Source of the DNA: Clostridium drakei
Lineage (GTDB): Bacteria; Bacillota; Clostridia; Clostridiales; Clostridiaceae
Direction: 5' to 3'
Length of the DNA stretch: 64,000 nt
Assembly: GCF_000633595.2 (NCBI RefSeq)
Contig: NZ_JIBU02000023.1
Coordinates: 124,001-188,000 of the forward strand
A model generated the notes under the pieces. That model saw nothing but the letters and a program-made list of their open reading frames with translations. It was not told the origin of the DNA and searched no databases. The translations under genes and the position numbers were made by a program. Shown here piece after piece: positions 16,093-24,399 of the stretch (position 1 is its first letter; each line of letters begins with the position of its first letter).

Positions 16093-16122
16093 TCTAAATT
16101 CTATTATTTTATTATGTTTTTT

Positions 16123-16151
16123 ATTATATCACTCTAGTAAATTATGGTCAA
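16123..16151 (-). promoter_or_regulatory. Promoter of the thiSFGH operon
   Basis: On the minus strand TTGACC (16151-16146) and TATAAT (16128-16123) are 17 bases apart. The predicted start near 16115 gives a leader of about 107 bases, just enough for the hairpin at 16037-16092 and the thiS ribosome binding site. Confidence 0.85.
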
Positions 16152-16242
16152 TTTAAATTTAATACAGCACAATTTATTAAATTTTTTATTATATTTTATG
16201 CTTTTTTGTGGATTATATCTTATAATAGTTTTATAACATTAT

Positions 16243-18090
16243 ATGATTGCTAAAAAGCCATCATTGAAAAAGGAGGTAACCATTCTGGTACAAAAGAGAA
16301 AAAACAACTCATCTAAAAAATCATTTTTTATACTAGTTATGCTAATTTTTATATTTTTAGGTTTAATAGGAAGACTTTTTTATATCATGCATATTAAGTC
16401 TCCAGTCTATAAAGCCAAAGCTTTAGATCAATGGACAAAGGATTATGAGATTCCTGCCAGAAGAGGTAGAATACTAGATCGTAATGGTATGGAAATAGCT
16501 GTGAGCATGAATGCCTATAGAGTTGATCTTGATATGGTTACATTAAGAGAAACTTTAATAAATAAAAAAATTACAATGGATCAACTCGCTGAAAAGTTAT
16601 CACCTATACTAAATGTAACCACTGATAAAATATCTACTATTTTAAACAGAACTTTACCTAATGGAAAACCAATACAATCTGCTATTCTAGCTAGAGGTGT
16701 TGATAAACCTCAAGTAGATAAAATAAAGGATTTAAATATCAGAGGTCTTATTATATCTTCTGATTCAAAAAGATATTATCCAAATAATAATTTTTTAGCT
16801 GGAGTACTCGGTTATGTAAATTTAGAAGGCAATGGTGTTTCTGGTGTAGAACTAAACTATAATAAGGAATTATCAGGAACTCCTGGACGCACTACCTTTG
16901 AAGGAGATAGAAATACATCTCAATTGCCCTATGGTAATTCAGATTATAAGGCTCCTGTTAATGGTAAAGATGTTGTTTTAACTATTGATGAGAACATTCA
17001 ATCCATAGCAGAAAAAGCTGCTCAAAAGGCTCTAACTGATAACAAGGCTAAATCAGTTACCATAACTGTGATGGATCCTAAAACCGGTGAAATATTAGCC
17101 ATGGTAAACAAACCAGATTTTGATCCAAACAATCCAGGAAAAGATTCAAAAGGGAATCCTGTAAAATCCGTGGGTGATGCTGTAAAAAACATTGCTGTAC
17201 AAAGTGCTTTTGAACCTGGTTCTATATTTAAGGTAATTACTTCCTATGCAGCAATGAAAGAAAATGTAGCAAATGAAAATAGTTCATTTTATTGTAATGG
17301 CAGTGTGCAAGTGGATAAGCATCCTATTAACTGCTGGGATTTAAATGGTCATGGAGCAGAAAGTTTTGTTGACATAATTAAGAACTCCTGTAATGTAGGA
17401 TTTGTCCAATTAGGACTTCAGTTAGGAAAAGGACGTTTAGGATACTATGTTTCTTTATTTGGATTTGGTCAAAAAACAGGTATTGATTTACCTGGAGAGT
17501 CTACTGGTATAGTTAAGAACCCTGAAAAATTAACTAATGTTGACTTGGCTACTTTAGCTTTTGGACAAGGTCTTTCAGTTACTGCCGTCCAATATTTAGC
17601 TGCTTTTAATTCTGTAGCAAATGGTGGTACTTGGATAAAACCTCATATTATGAAGCAAATAACTCATTCAGATGAAAACAATAATCCTGTAGTAGATAAA
17701 ACCTTTACTGACCTTGGTAAAAAGTCAATTCTTGATTCTAATACTGCTGCTACTTTAAGAACTTATTTAGAAAAAGTAGTAAGTGAACGTAGTGGAGTTG
17801 GACATAATGCTTTTATTGAAGGCTATCATATTGCAGGTAAAACTGGAACTGCTCAAAAAGCAAATCCAAAAGGCGGTGGCTACGAAACTGATAAGTATTT
17901 TTCTTCTTTTGCTGGTATGGCACCTGTAGATGATCCTAAAATTACTTTACTAGTTTCAGTAGATGAACCTGACCCATCAAACTATTATGGCAGTCAAGTA
18001 TCTGCACCAGTAGCTAAAGATCTTTTTAGCCAAATATTTAATTATATGATAATGAAAGGTCAATTATCACTGGATAAACCTGCTAACTAG
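16243..18090 (+). CDS. Class B penicillin-binding protein (PBP2/SpoVD-like transpeptidase)
   Basis: This enzyme of up to 615 residues cross-links peptidoglycan. A membrane anchor (FFILVMLIFIFLGLIGRLFY) near residues 28-47 is followed by the dimerisation domain (ARRGRILDRNGMEIA) and a transpeptidase domain with catalytic SIFK near residue 327, SCN near residue 382 and KTGT near residue 532. There is no C-terminal PASTA domain, unlike SpoVD of Bacillus. A perfect TATAAT lies at 16221-16226. The start is unclear: ATG 16243 has no ribosome binding site, but AAGGAGG at 16270-16276 lies inside the frame and points to a non-AUG start (CTG 16285 or ATT 16282). Confidence 0.88.
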   Translation: MIAKKPSLKKEVTILVQKRKNNSSKKSFFILVMLIFIFLGLIGRLFYIMHIKSPVYKAKALDQWTKDYEIPARRGRILDRNGMEIAVSMNAYRVDLDMVTLRETLINKKITMDQLAEKLSPILNVTTDKISTILNRTLPNGKPIQSAILARGVDKPQVDKIKDLNIRGLIISSDSKRYYPNNNFLAGVLGYVNLEGNGVSGVELNYNKELSGTPGRTTFEGDRNTSQLPYGNSDYKAPVNGKDVVLTIDENIQSIAEKAAQKALTDNKAKSVTITVMDPKTGEILAMVNKPDFDPNNPGKDSKGNPVKSVGDAVKNIAVQSAFEPGSIFKVITSYAAMKENVANENSSFYCNGSVQVDKHPINCWDLNGHGAESFVDIIKNSCNVGFVQLGLQLGKGRLGYYVSLFGFGQKTGIDLPGESTGIVKNPEKLTNVDLATLAFGQGLSVTAVQYLAAFNSVANGGTWIKPHIMKQITHSDENNNPVVDKTFTDLGKKSILDSNTAATLRTYLEKVVSERSGVGHNAFIEGYHIAGKTGTAQKANPKGGGYETDKYFSSFAGMAPVDDPKITLLVSVDEPDPSNYYGSQVSAPVAKDLFSQIFNYMIMKGQLSLDKPAN

Positions 18091-18098
18091 TATATAAA

Positions 18099-18148
18099 AA
18101 GGGACTATTCTTAATATCACATAAAATGTGTTTATAAGATAGTCCCTT
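18099..18148 (-). terminator. Bidirectional terminator between the PBP gene and the lipoprotein gene
   Basis: AAGGGACTATTCTTA pairs with the AGATAGTCCCTT region across an AT-rich loop. The minus strand continues into TTTTTAT, so it suits the lipoprotein gene best, and it probably also serves the PBP gene. Confidence 0.7.
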
Positions 18149-18177
18149 AATATTTAAATTAAATTCCAAATGAAATT

Positions 18178-18819
18178 TTATTTTTGACCAGAAACTAATT
18201 TAGCTACATCTGAAAAGAATTTACTTTCATTTTCTGGTAACCAAACTTTATCCTTTACCACAAATTTAAAAGTTTTTTCTTTAGCTTCTGATGGCTTGGT
18301 ATTTTTTAATTCTGTTATTAAATTTTTGACAAAAGCATCTGTTAATTTTGTTTTAAGCTCTTTTTCATCTGTTATTCCTGAATTTTCAAATTCAGCAATA
18401 GCAGCCTTTGCAGCTTTCATAGAAATTGCTTCTAAATCAAAATAAGTTGATTTCAATTTTACATCAGCAGTTTTGTCATTTTGCGAAGCAACTTGTGCAG
18501 TTACTGTAACCTTTTTAAAGTCATCCATAATAGCATTGTAAATTGCATTCACCTGTGCATCTGTAATATTTAATCCTTGAGTTGTAAAAGTGCTTTTTAT
18601 TTCTTTAAGAAACCCATTTTTTTCAGCCTTTACAGCATCATTAATTTCATTTTGAGATACTCCAATTTTTGATACACCACTTTGATCTCCTTTAATAGCA
18701 AATTCAACCAAAGTTTTCGCAGTTTCATCAGGACCTACCTTAGGCTTACATCCCATTAGCATTAAAGGAATCATTAGCAAACTCATGCATATTGCTAAAT
18801 TTCTTTTTAAGTTTTTCAT
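18178..18819 (-). CDS. Putative lipoprotein (DUF5105-like)
   Basis: This is a 213-residue exported lipoprotein. Residues 1-24 form a lipoprotein signal peptide (hydrophobic ICMSLLMIPLMLMG then Cys at the lipobox LMGC). The mature part is Lys-rich and alpha/beta, with VEFAIKGDQSGVSKIGVSQ near the start, which recalls DUF5105-type surface lipoproteins of clostridia. Its function is not known. It is monocistronic, with a terminator downstream and the divergent yyaC-like gene upstream. Confidence 0.75.
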   Translation of the reverse strand: MKNLKRNLAICMSLLMIPLMLMGCKPKVGPDETAKTLVEFAIKGDQSGVSKIGVSQNEINDAVKAEKNGFLKEIKSTFTTQGLNITDAQVNAIYNAIMDDFKKVTVTAQVASQNDKTADVKLKSTYFDLEAISMKAAKAAIAEFENSGITDEKELKTKLTDAFVKNLITELKNTKPSEAKEKTFKFVVKDKVWLPENESKFFSDVAKLVSGQK

Positions 18820-19093
18820 ATTTACCCCCTGTAAATTATATATATTTTATTGCTATGTGAATATACCACATAATGTATATTTCGTCAATATTTTCTCAAA
18901 CTTTACACATTTTTATGTAAATTTTATCATTATTTTCAGTATTAGATTTAATTTTAATCATTTATATATTAAAATACATTAAAATAGTACTTTTATATGT
19001 TAACATATGTATAATTTACTCATTAATAACTTAATTATTATAGGGAACAATAATTATAAATTTTTAAACATTTACTATGCAAAGGTGATATTT

Positions 19094-19618
19094 ATGATTG
19101 TAGACAAAGTTAGATTAACTTCCCCTTATGCCGAAAATATAATAGTAAAATCACTAATAACTAATAATCTTATAAATAAAGATACCGCCATAATATGCTT
19201 AGGTACAAATGATTGTATAGAGGATCTAATTGGCCCCTTTACAGGTACTCTTATTGAAGAAAACAAAAAAAATTTAAATATTAAAGTATATGGTACATTA
19301 GATTTTCCCATTAATTCTCTAAATATTAAAAGTAAACTTACTCATATAGAGAAAAAGGAAAAGCATATTTTAACTGTAGATTCTATTTTATCCCTTAAAG
19401 ATGACGTTGGAATGATATTATTAAAAAATGGCGGCATAAATCCAGGTTCTGCTTTAGGTAAAAATATGCCTTCAGTAGGTCACAGCAGTATTATGTGCAG
19501 CGTATCAGAAAAACTTCAATATCTGCTGCTTAATAAAAAGGTAAGCTTTAATGATATTTATAAATTTTCCAAGATTGTTTGTAATTCTATAATTAGGGCA
19601 AAAAACTTTGTCAATTAA
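19094..19618 (+). CDS. yyaC: YyaC-like spore protein (DUF1256)
   Basis: This 174-residue protein belongs to the YyaC family, related to the germination protease fold and found in spore formers. The family signatures are clear: IICLGTNDCIEDLIGPFTG near residues 35-53, VYGTLDFPINSLNI, and GGINPGSALGKNMPSVGHSS. I choose ATG 19094 because AAAGGTG lies upstream; the longer frame from 19007 has no ribosome binding site and adds a Asn/Ile-rich stretch outside the family. It is probably expressed during sporulation, but I could not identify a sigma-specific promoter. Confidence 0.85.
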   Translation: MIVDKVRLTSPYAENIIVKSLITNNLINKDTAIICLGTNDCIEDLIGPFTGTLIEENKKNLNIKVYGTLDFPINSLNIKSKLTHIEKKEKHILTVDSILSLKDDVGMILLKNGGINPGSALGKNMPSVGHSSIMCSVSEKLQYLLLNKKVSFNDIYKFSKIVCNSIIRAKNFVN

Positions 19619-19648
19619 AATAGAGAAGTTTAAGTTAACTCCTCTATT
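19619..19648. terminator. Small bidirectional stem-loop between yyaC and the adenosine deaminase gene
   Basis: AATAGAG (19619-19625) pairs with CTCTATT (19642-19648) with a further short inner pairing. It lies in the 34-base gap between the two convergent genes. It has no strong T-run. Confidence 0.4.
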
Positions 19649-19652
19649 CTAC

Positions 19653-20678
19653 TTATAATATTTCCAAAGCCTTTTCATACTGCTTTCTCAATATATTTTT
19701 GTCATCCTCAGAAGCAAAAGAAGCTTCTATTCCATTCTTTATTACCTTCTTTATATCTTCTAAAGTAAAATTTTGTTCTTTAACTAAATGATTAAACTCA
19801 TTATTTAGAGATACATTAGAAACTGTCATATTGTCTGTATTTACCGTTACCACCAATCCTTCATCCAAATATTTTTTTATAGGATGAAATTCATAGGCTT
19901 TAACAGCTTTAGTATCAATATTACTTGTTATACACATTTCTAAAGGTATTTGTTTATCTTTTAAATATTCAACTATTTTTTCATCCTTAAAAGCATATAC
20001 TCCATGTCCTATTCTTTCTGCATGAAGAATTTCAATTGACTTTATTATATTCTTCTCTATGCCTGTTTCTCCTGCATGTATTGTACAATGAAATCCATAT
20101 TTTTGTGCTAAATCAAAAGCTTCCTTGTGAATTTCTGGAGGAAAATCATGCTCATTACCTGCTAAATCTACTGCTACTACTCCTTTTCCTAAAAATTTCT
20201 TACCTATTTCAACTAAACGCTTACTGCTTTCTACAGATTCATGCCTCATAGCACATAAAATCAGATTGGACATAACTCCATACTTTTTTCTTCCATCTTC
20301 CATAGCTTCAATAGCAGCTTCTATAACTTCCTCTGCTTTAAGTCCTTTTTGCATATGGTTAAAAGGAGCAAATCTTATTTCTATGTATCTTACATTATCT
20401 TTTGAAACATCTTCTAAGAGTTCACTAGTTATTCTATATATATTTTTTTTATTTTGCATAACTTTAATTGGTAATTCAAACTTATCCAGATAATCTTTTA
20501 AAGAATTGCATTCTCCAAAGACCTTTACATACTTCTCAAATTCTTTTAATTCTTTAGTTGGAATATCTATATTCTCCTTCACAGCAATGTCAATTATAGT
20601 TTGCGGTCTTAAACTTCCATCTAAATGACAGTGAAGATCTACCTTAGGGAGATTTTTAATTATTTTATTATAATCCAT
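19653..20678 (-). CDS. add: Adenosine deaminase
   Basis: This 341-residue enzyme deaminates adenosine to inosine in purine salvage. Zinc ligands H16 and H18 are in [19 protein letters not shown] supplies the next His and the catalytic Glu; RIGHGVYAF carries the catalytic His; and [15 protein letters not shown] carries the last Asp. The usual DDP segment reads DNM, a modest variation. It starts at ATG 20678 after AGAGGTG. It appears monocistronic. Confidence 0.9.
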   Translation of the reverse strand: MDYNKIIKNLPKVDLHCHLDGSLRPQTIIDIAVKENIDIPTKELKEFEKYVKVFGECNSLKDYLDKFELPIKVMQNKKNIYRITSELLEDVSKDNVRYIEIRFAPFNHMQKGLKAEEVIEAAIEAMEDGRKKYGVMSNLILCAMRHESVESSKRLVEIGKKFLGKGVVAVDLAGNEHDFPPEIHKEAFDLAQKYGFHCTIHAGETGIEKNIIKSIEILHAERIGHGVYAFKDEKIVEYLKDKQIPLEMCITSNIDTKAVKAYEFHPIKKYLDEGLVVTVNTDNMTVSNVSLNNEFNHLVKEQNFTLEDIKKVIKNGIEASFASEDDKNILRKQYEKALEIL

Positions 20679-21218
20679 TTTAGTTCACCTCTTTCTAATA
20701 TAATAACATTTATAATATAACAATTCTATAAAAGACGTCTAACTCTAAGTTATAAATATACAAATTAACGCGTTGTGCTAGATTTGATATTCTTAAATAT
20801 TGAATTCTTTAGCTAATGAAACTTTAAAGCAAAATAAGTTTTTTTAGAAACACAATGCATTAAATTATAATAATAATATTGCTATAAATTACAGCAATAT
20901 GCTATACTTAATTATAAATTACAGAAATTTAAGATTTCAATTTATATTTTCATTAATATAATATTTAAAAATAAAGGCATATAGTGTATAAACTTATCCA
21001 GGGTTTAGCCAACCTATGTACATTTAGAATTCTAACGAATTAAGTTGAAAGAATTCTAGTATACACAATATAAGAATTCTTGTCTAGTTAAAGATCAAGA
21101 ATTCCAGCAGATCTCCTCTTTTATAAAGAGCGTAGGTATGCTTGTTGTTGGTACTATTAGATAAGCAAGATACATACTATATGTCTTTTTGTCATTTTTT
21201 AAGAGGAGTGAGTAGTAT
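20679..21218 (+). promoter_or_regulatory. 540-base intergenic leader region upstream of pabABC
   Basis: No gene is seen. The region holds the hairpin ATATTGCT/AGCAATAT at 20877-20901, a repeat of TATAAATTACAG, four copies of AGAATTC spaced about 24 bases apart (starts 21026, 21050, 21073, 21098), a CTCTTTTATAAAGAG palindrome near 21115-21129, and an imperfect long hairpin from about 21136 to 21177 (GTATGCTTG with CAAGATACATAC). There is no T-box TGGNACCGCG element and no THF riboswitch match that I can see. A regulated leader is inference. Confidence 0.4.
21026..21104. repeat. Four AGAATTC motifs at about 24-base spacing
   Basis: AGAATTC begins at 21026, 21050, 21073 and 21098. The first and third sit in short palindromes (TTAGAATTCTAA, AAGAATTCTT). 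The regular spacing upstream of pabA suggests an operator array or a decayed tandem repeat. Confidence 0.5.
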
Positions 21219-21803
21219 ATGTTTCTTATGATTGATAACTATGATTCATTTGTATATAACCTGGTAAGATATTTAGAAGAATTAAAAGAAAATGTTATGG
21301 TCTACAGGAATGATAAATTAACATTGGAAGATGTAGAAAAAATGCACCCCAAAGGAATTATAATTTCTCCAGGACCTAAATCTCCTGAGCAATCAGGTAT
21401 TTGTATAGATATAATCAAAAAATTTAGTAATAAAATTCCTATTTTAGGTATATGTCTTGGTCATCAATGTATTGGTTATGCTTTTGGCGCTAATATAATA
21501 AAAGGAAAAGAACCTGTACACGGAAAAGTATTCAAAGTGAATCATAAAAATACAGGAATATTTAAAGGTCTTAAAAATCCAGTTGGTGTTACAAGATATC
21601 ATTCATTGATAATAGAAAAGGAAACACTTCCAAAATGTCTTAATATAACCTGTGAAACTACTGATGGAGTCATAATGGGTATAAGACATAAAGAATATCT
21701 TGTTGAAGGGGTACAATTTCATCCTGAAGCAGAATTAACAGAATGCGGACATGAAATGCTTAAGAATTTTATAGAAGAAGCAAAAAAGTTTACTAGGAGG
21801 TAA
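21219..21803 (+). CDS. pabA: Aminodeoxychorismate synthase, glutamine amidotransferase subunit
   Basis: This 194-residue class I glutamine amidotransferase supplies ammonia for p-aminobenzoate synthesis. MIDNYDSFVYNLVRYLEEL is the typical start, the nucleophile is in GICLGHQCIGYAFG, and the catalytic His-Glu are in VQFHPEAELTE. TrpG and PabA cannot be separated on this subunit alone; the neighbouring pabB and pabC make PabA the better call. It starts at ATG 21219 after GAGGAG, four bases before pabB. Confidence 0.9.
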   Translation: MFLMIDNYDSFVYNLVRYLEELKENVMVYRNDKLTLEDVEKMHPKGIIISPGPKSPEQSGICIDIIKKFSNKIPILGICLGHQCIGYAFGANIIKGKEPVHGKVFKVNHKNTGIFKGLKNPVGVTRYHSLIIEKETLPKCLNITCETTDGVIMGIRHKEYLVEGVQFHPEAELTECGHEMLKNFIEEAKKFTRR

Positions 21804-21807
21804 TTAT

Positions 21808-23157
21808 ATGGATTTTTTGATTGAAGAAATACAAACAGATTTAGATGCTTTTGATATTTACTCATTATTTAAGGATGATAAAACAGTTACCCTTTTGGAT
21901 AGTGGTATGGGGGCAGAAAACTTGGGAAGATACTCCTTTATAGGACTAAATTCCTTTACTAATTTTAAATATCAAGATAATATTTGTATTATAAATGGTA
22001 AAAAGTTTTATGGGGAGCCTTTTCAAGAGCTTAATAAACTTATTAACAAATATAAAATTGAAAACAATACCAAATTTCCATATGTAGCAGGTTCTATGGG
22101 TTATTTCTCCTATGACTTAGGAAGAACTATAGAGGATATTCCTATAATAGCTGAGGAAGAAGTAAAAATACCTGATTGTTATTTTTACTTTTATGACAAT
22201 GCAGTGATAGTAGATAACTTAAAAAAGCGAACTTATATCACTGCCATTGGCATATTAAGATCAAAAAAAGACAGCATAAATAAAATAAAACATAAAATAT
22301 TAAGTGGAAACAAGATCGAATATAGTGAAATACTTAGAAACAATACAAATTTTACATCAAACTTTATAAAAGACAAATACATAAAGACTATAGAAAAGGT
22401 TAAACATTTTATAAAAAGTGGAGATATTTACATTACTAACTTAACTCAAAGATTTTGTTGTGAAACAAAAAAAGAGCCCTATGAGATATACAAAGACTTA
22501 AGATACATAAATCCAGCACCTTTTGCTGCACTAATAAATGTTGAAGATTTCACTTTAATATCTTCTTCACCAGAGAGATTTTTAAAAATAAAAAATAACA
22601 TTGTTGAAACAAGACCTATTAAAGGTACAAGACCTAGAGGTAAAAATGAGGATGAAGATTTAAAAAATAGACAAGAACTTATAAATAGTGAAAAAGATAA
22701 ATCTGAGTTATTAATGATTGTAGATTTAGAGAGAAATGATTTAAGCAAAGTATGTAAACCTTACTCTGTAAAAGTAACAGAACTTTTTAAATTAGAAGAA
22801 TACAGTACCGTATTCCATTTAGTATCAACTATTACAGGTGAATTAAAAGATGAATGCACATCAATAGACTGCATAAAAGCATGTTTTCCTGGTGGTTCTA
22901 TAACTGGTGCACCTAAGGTTAGATCTATGGAAGTAATTGAAAAATTAGAACCTACTAAAAGAAATATTTACACAGGATGTATAGGATACTTAGGCTTTGA
23001 CGGTAATGCAGATTTAAATATAGTTATAAGAACTATACTTATGAAAGGTAAAAAAGCGTATCTAGGGGTTGGTGGTGGAATCACTTGGGAATCTGAAGCT
23101 CAAGCAGAATATGACGAGACACTAGATAAGGCTAAAGCCTTAATGAAAGTGCTATAA
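21808..23157 (+). CDS. pabB: Aminodeoxychorismate synthase component I
   Basis: This 449-residue chorismate-binding enzyme makes 4-amino-4-deoxychorismate. The motif RPIKGTRPRG near residue 270 contains the Lys that distinguishes PabB from TrpE (which has Ala). Other family segments are VDLERNDLSKVC, FPGGSITGAPKVRSMEVIE and VGGGITWESEAQAEYDET. It starts at ATG 21808 after AGGAGG and overlaps nothing. The middle gene of pabABC, it pairs with PabA. Confidence 0.95.
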   Translation: MDFLIEEIQTDLDAFDIYSLFKDDKTVTLLDSGMGAENLGRYSFIGLNSFTNFKYQDNICIINGKKFYGEPFQELNKLINKYKIENNTKFPYVAGSMGYFSYDLGRTIEDIPIIAEEEVKIPDCYFYFYDNAVIVDNLKKRTYITAIGILRSKKDSINKIKHKILSGNKIEYSEILRNNTNFTSNFIKDKYIKTIEKVKHFIKSGDIYITNLTQRFCCETKKEPYEIYKDLRYINPAPFAALINVEDFTLISSSPERFLKIKNNIVETRPIKGTRPRGKNEDEDLKNRQELINSEKDKSELLMIVDLERNDLSKVCKPYSVKVTELFKLEEYSTVFHLVSTITGELKDECTSIDCIKACFPGGSITGAPKVRSMEVIEKLEPTKRNIYTGCIGYLGFDGNADLNIVIRTILMKGKKAYLGVGGGITWESEAQAEYDETLDKAKALMKVL

Positions 23158-23172
23158 AGGAGAGTTTTAATT

Positions 23173-23928
23173 ATGATGCTTTTAAATGGAGAAATAATAA
23201 AAGATGATAAAATTTTTTTAGATAGTGGTTTTTATTTTGGAAGAGGACTTTTTGAAACTATGTTCGTAAACAACATACCACTCTTTCTTCAAGATCATTT
23301 ATGTAGGATAAATGAAGGTCTTTCTATTATAGGAATAAATAAAAAAATTACTAAACATGAAGTTATGGATGCTGTAAAAAAGCTTCAGTGCAATAATTGT
23401 GTGTTAAAGCTAATGGTCTCAGAAAAAAATATATTGTTTAATACTAGAAAAAATAATTATACTGAAGAACAGTACAAGAAAGGTTTTAAAGTTAAAATAA
23501 GCTCTGTTAAAAGAAACGAGTCTTCTAAACTTACATATTTAAAATCTTTGAATCATTTAGAAAATATATTAGAACACGAAAAATGTATTGATGAAGGATA
23601 TAATGAGGTATTGTTTTTCAATACTGATGATAAACTAGCTGAAGGAAGTGTTTCTAATGTGTTTTTTATAAAAAATGAAAAAATATATACTCCATCTAAA
23701 AAATGTGGATTACTTAAAGGTGTAGTAAGAAAATTTATAATAAATAATTTTGATATTACTGAAGGCGAATTCAGTAAGGAAGATTTAATATCTGCAGATA
23801 GCATTTTTTTAACTAATAGCGTTATGGGAGTAATGAAGGTGTCTAATATTTACAATAAAAGCTTTAATGAATATAACATGATTAAGAAAATAAGAATAGC
23901 TTATCAAGAGGAATTGACAAAACACTAA
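23173..23928 (+). CDS. pabC: 4-amino-4-deoxychorismate lyase (class IV aminotransferase fold)
   Basis: This 251-residue PLP enzyme releases p-aminobenzoate and pyruvate. FYFGRGLFETMFV is the family start, SSVKRNESSKLTYLKSLNHL contains the PLP Lys, and EVLFFNTDDKLAEGSVSNVFF is the classic class IV segment. It lies 15 bases after pabB with AAAGGAG before the start. The operon context supports PabC over branched-chain or D-amino-acid aminotransferase. Confidence 0.9.
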   Translation: MMLLNGEIIKDDKIFLDSGFYFGRGLFETMFVNNIPLFLQDHLCRINEGLSIIGINKKITKHEVMDAVKKLQCNNCVLKLMVSEKNILFNTRKNNYTEEQYKKGFKVKISSVKRNESSKLTYLKSLNHLENILEHEKCIDEGYNEVLFFNTDDKLAEGSVSNVFFIKNEKIYTPSKKCGLLKGVVRKFIINNFDITEGEFSKEDLISADSIFLTNSVMGVMKVSNIYNKSFNEYNMIKKIRIAYQEELTKH

Positions 23929-23953
23929 ATAAACAAGGTTATATGCAAAAACT

Positions 23954-23998
23954 AGTCTATATCTTATTTTACCAAGCAATTTAAGATATAGACTTTAC
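23954..23998 (+). terminator. Terminator of pabABC
   Basis: AGTCTATATCTTA and TAAGATATAGACT form a perfect 13-bp stem with a 15-base loop, followed by TTTACTTT. Confidence 0.8.
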
Positions 23999-24051
23999 TT
24001 TATAAAATACAAATACCACTATATGCACTTAGCCTATAGCGGTATATTATC

Positions 24052-24142
24052 TGGCGGAAAGATAGGGATTCGAACCCTAGGTACGGTCACCCGTACGCCG
24101 GTTTTCAAGACCGGTGCCTTAAACCAACTCGACCATCTTTCC
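24052..24142 (-). tRNA. tRNA-Ser (anticodon UGA)
   Basis: Read on the minus strand, the acceptor stem GGAAAGA pairs with TCTTTCC; the anticodon stem encloses CTTGAAAA with anticodon TGA; a long class II variable arm (GTACGGGTGACCGTAC) follows; the T-loop is GGTTCGAATCC; and CCA is encoded at the 3' end. The length of 91 bases fits tRNA-Ser. Confidence 0.95.
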
Positions 24143-24245
24143 AAAGAACAGTTATAATTATATCAACCATATTATCAAATGTCAACACTTTTTTATTTTT
24201 TTATTTAATAAGAAATTTAGTGTAGAAAACATTAATAATGAAACT

Positions 24246-24331
24246 GTCACATTAAGAATAGATATTACAAAACCTTCTGCTAAGTTAAAATTTATAAAGT
24301 AACATATTTTATATAAATTTCTTAATGTGAC
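24246..24331. repeat. 86-base stretch bounded by perfect 13-bp inverted repeats
   Basis: GTCACATTAAGAA (24246-24258) and TTCTTAATGTGAC (24319-24331) are exact inverted copies 60 bases apart in the gap between tRNA-Ser and the M20 peptidase gene. It could be a miniature element or a decayed insertion next to a tRNA. No target duplication is obvious. Confidence 0.4.
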
Positions 24332-24399
24332 AAGCCTATTTACATTCTAATTTCTCCACAAATTACATATTTAAAATAGCAATTCTTTTAATTTATATT

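Noticed and set aside
16009-16120. TPP riboswitch upstream of thiS
   Set aside because: The conserved CTGAGA and ACCTGATCTGG elements are absent and the leader is too short for a TPP aptamer.
19007-19093. N-terminal extension of the YyaC-like protein from ATG 19007
   Set aside because: There is no ribosome binding site, and the extension falls outside the family's normal start, while ATG 19094 has AAAGGTG.
21000-21218. T-box or THF riboswitch upstream of pabA
   Set aside because: There is no TGGNACCGCG antiterminator element and no recognisable THF core.
21219-23157. Anthranilate synthase (trpG/trpE) instead of pabA/pabB
   Set aside because: The large subunit has PIKGT, the PabB form, and the third gene is a PabC-type lyase.
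24199-24300. Fragment of a coding region before the M20 gene (about 34 codons ending in KLKFIK)
   Set aside because: An open run of this length is expected by chance, no start or ribosome binding site is present, and the inverted repeats explain the structure better.
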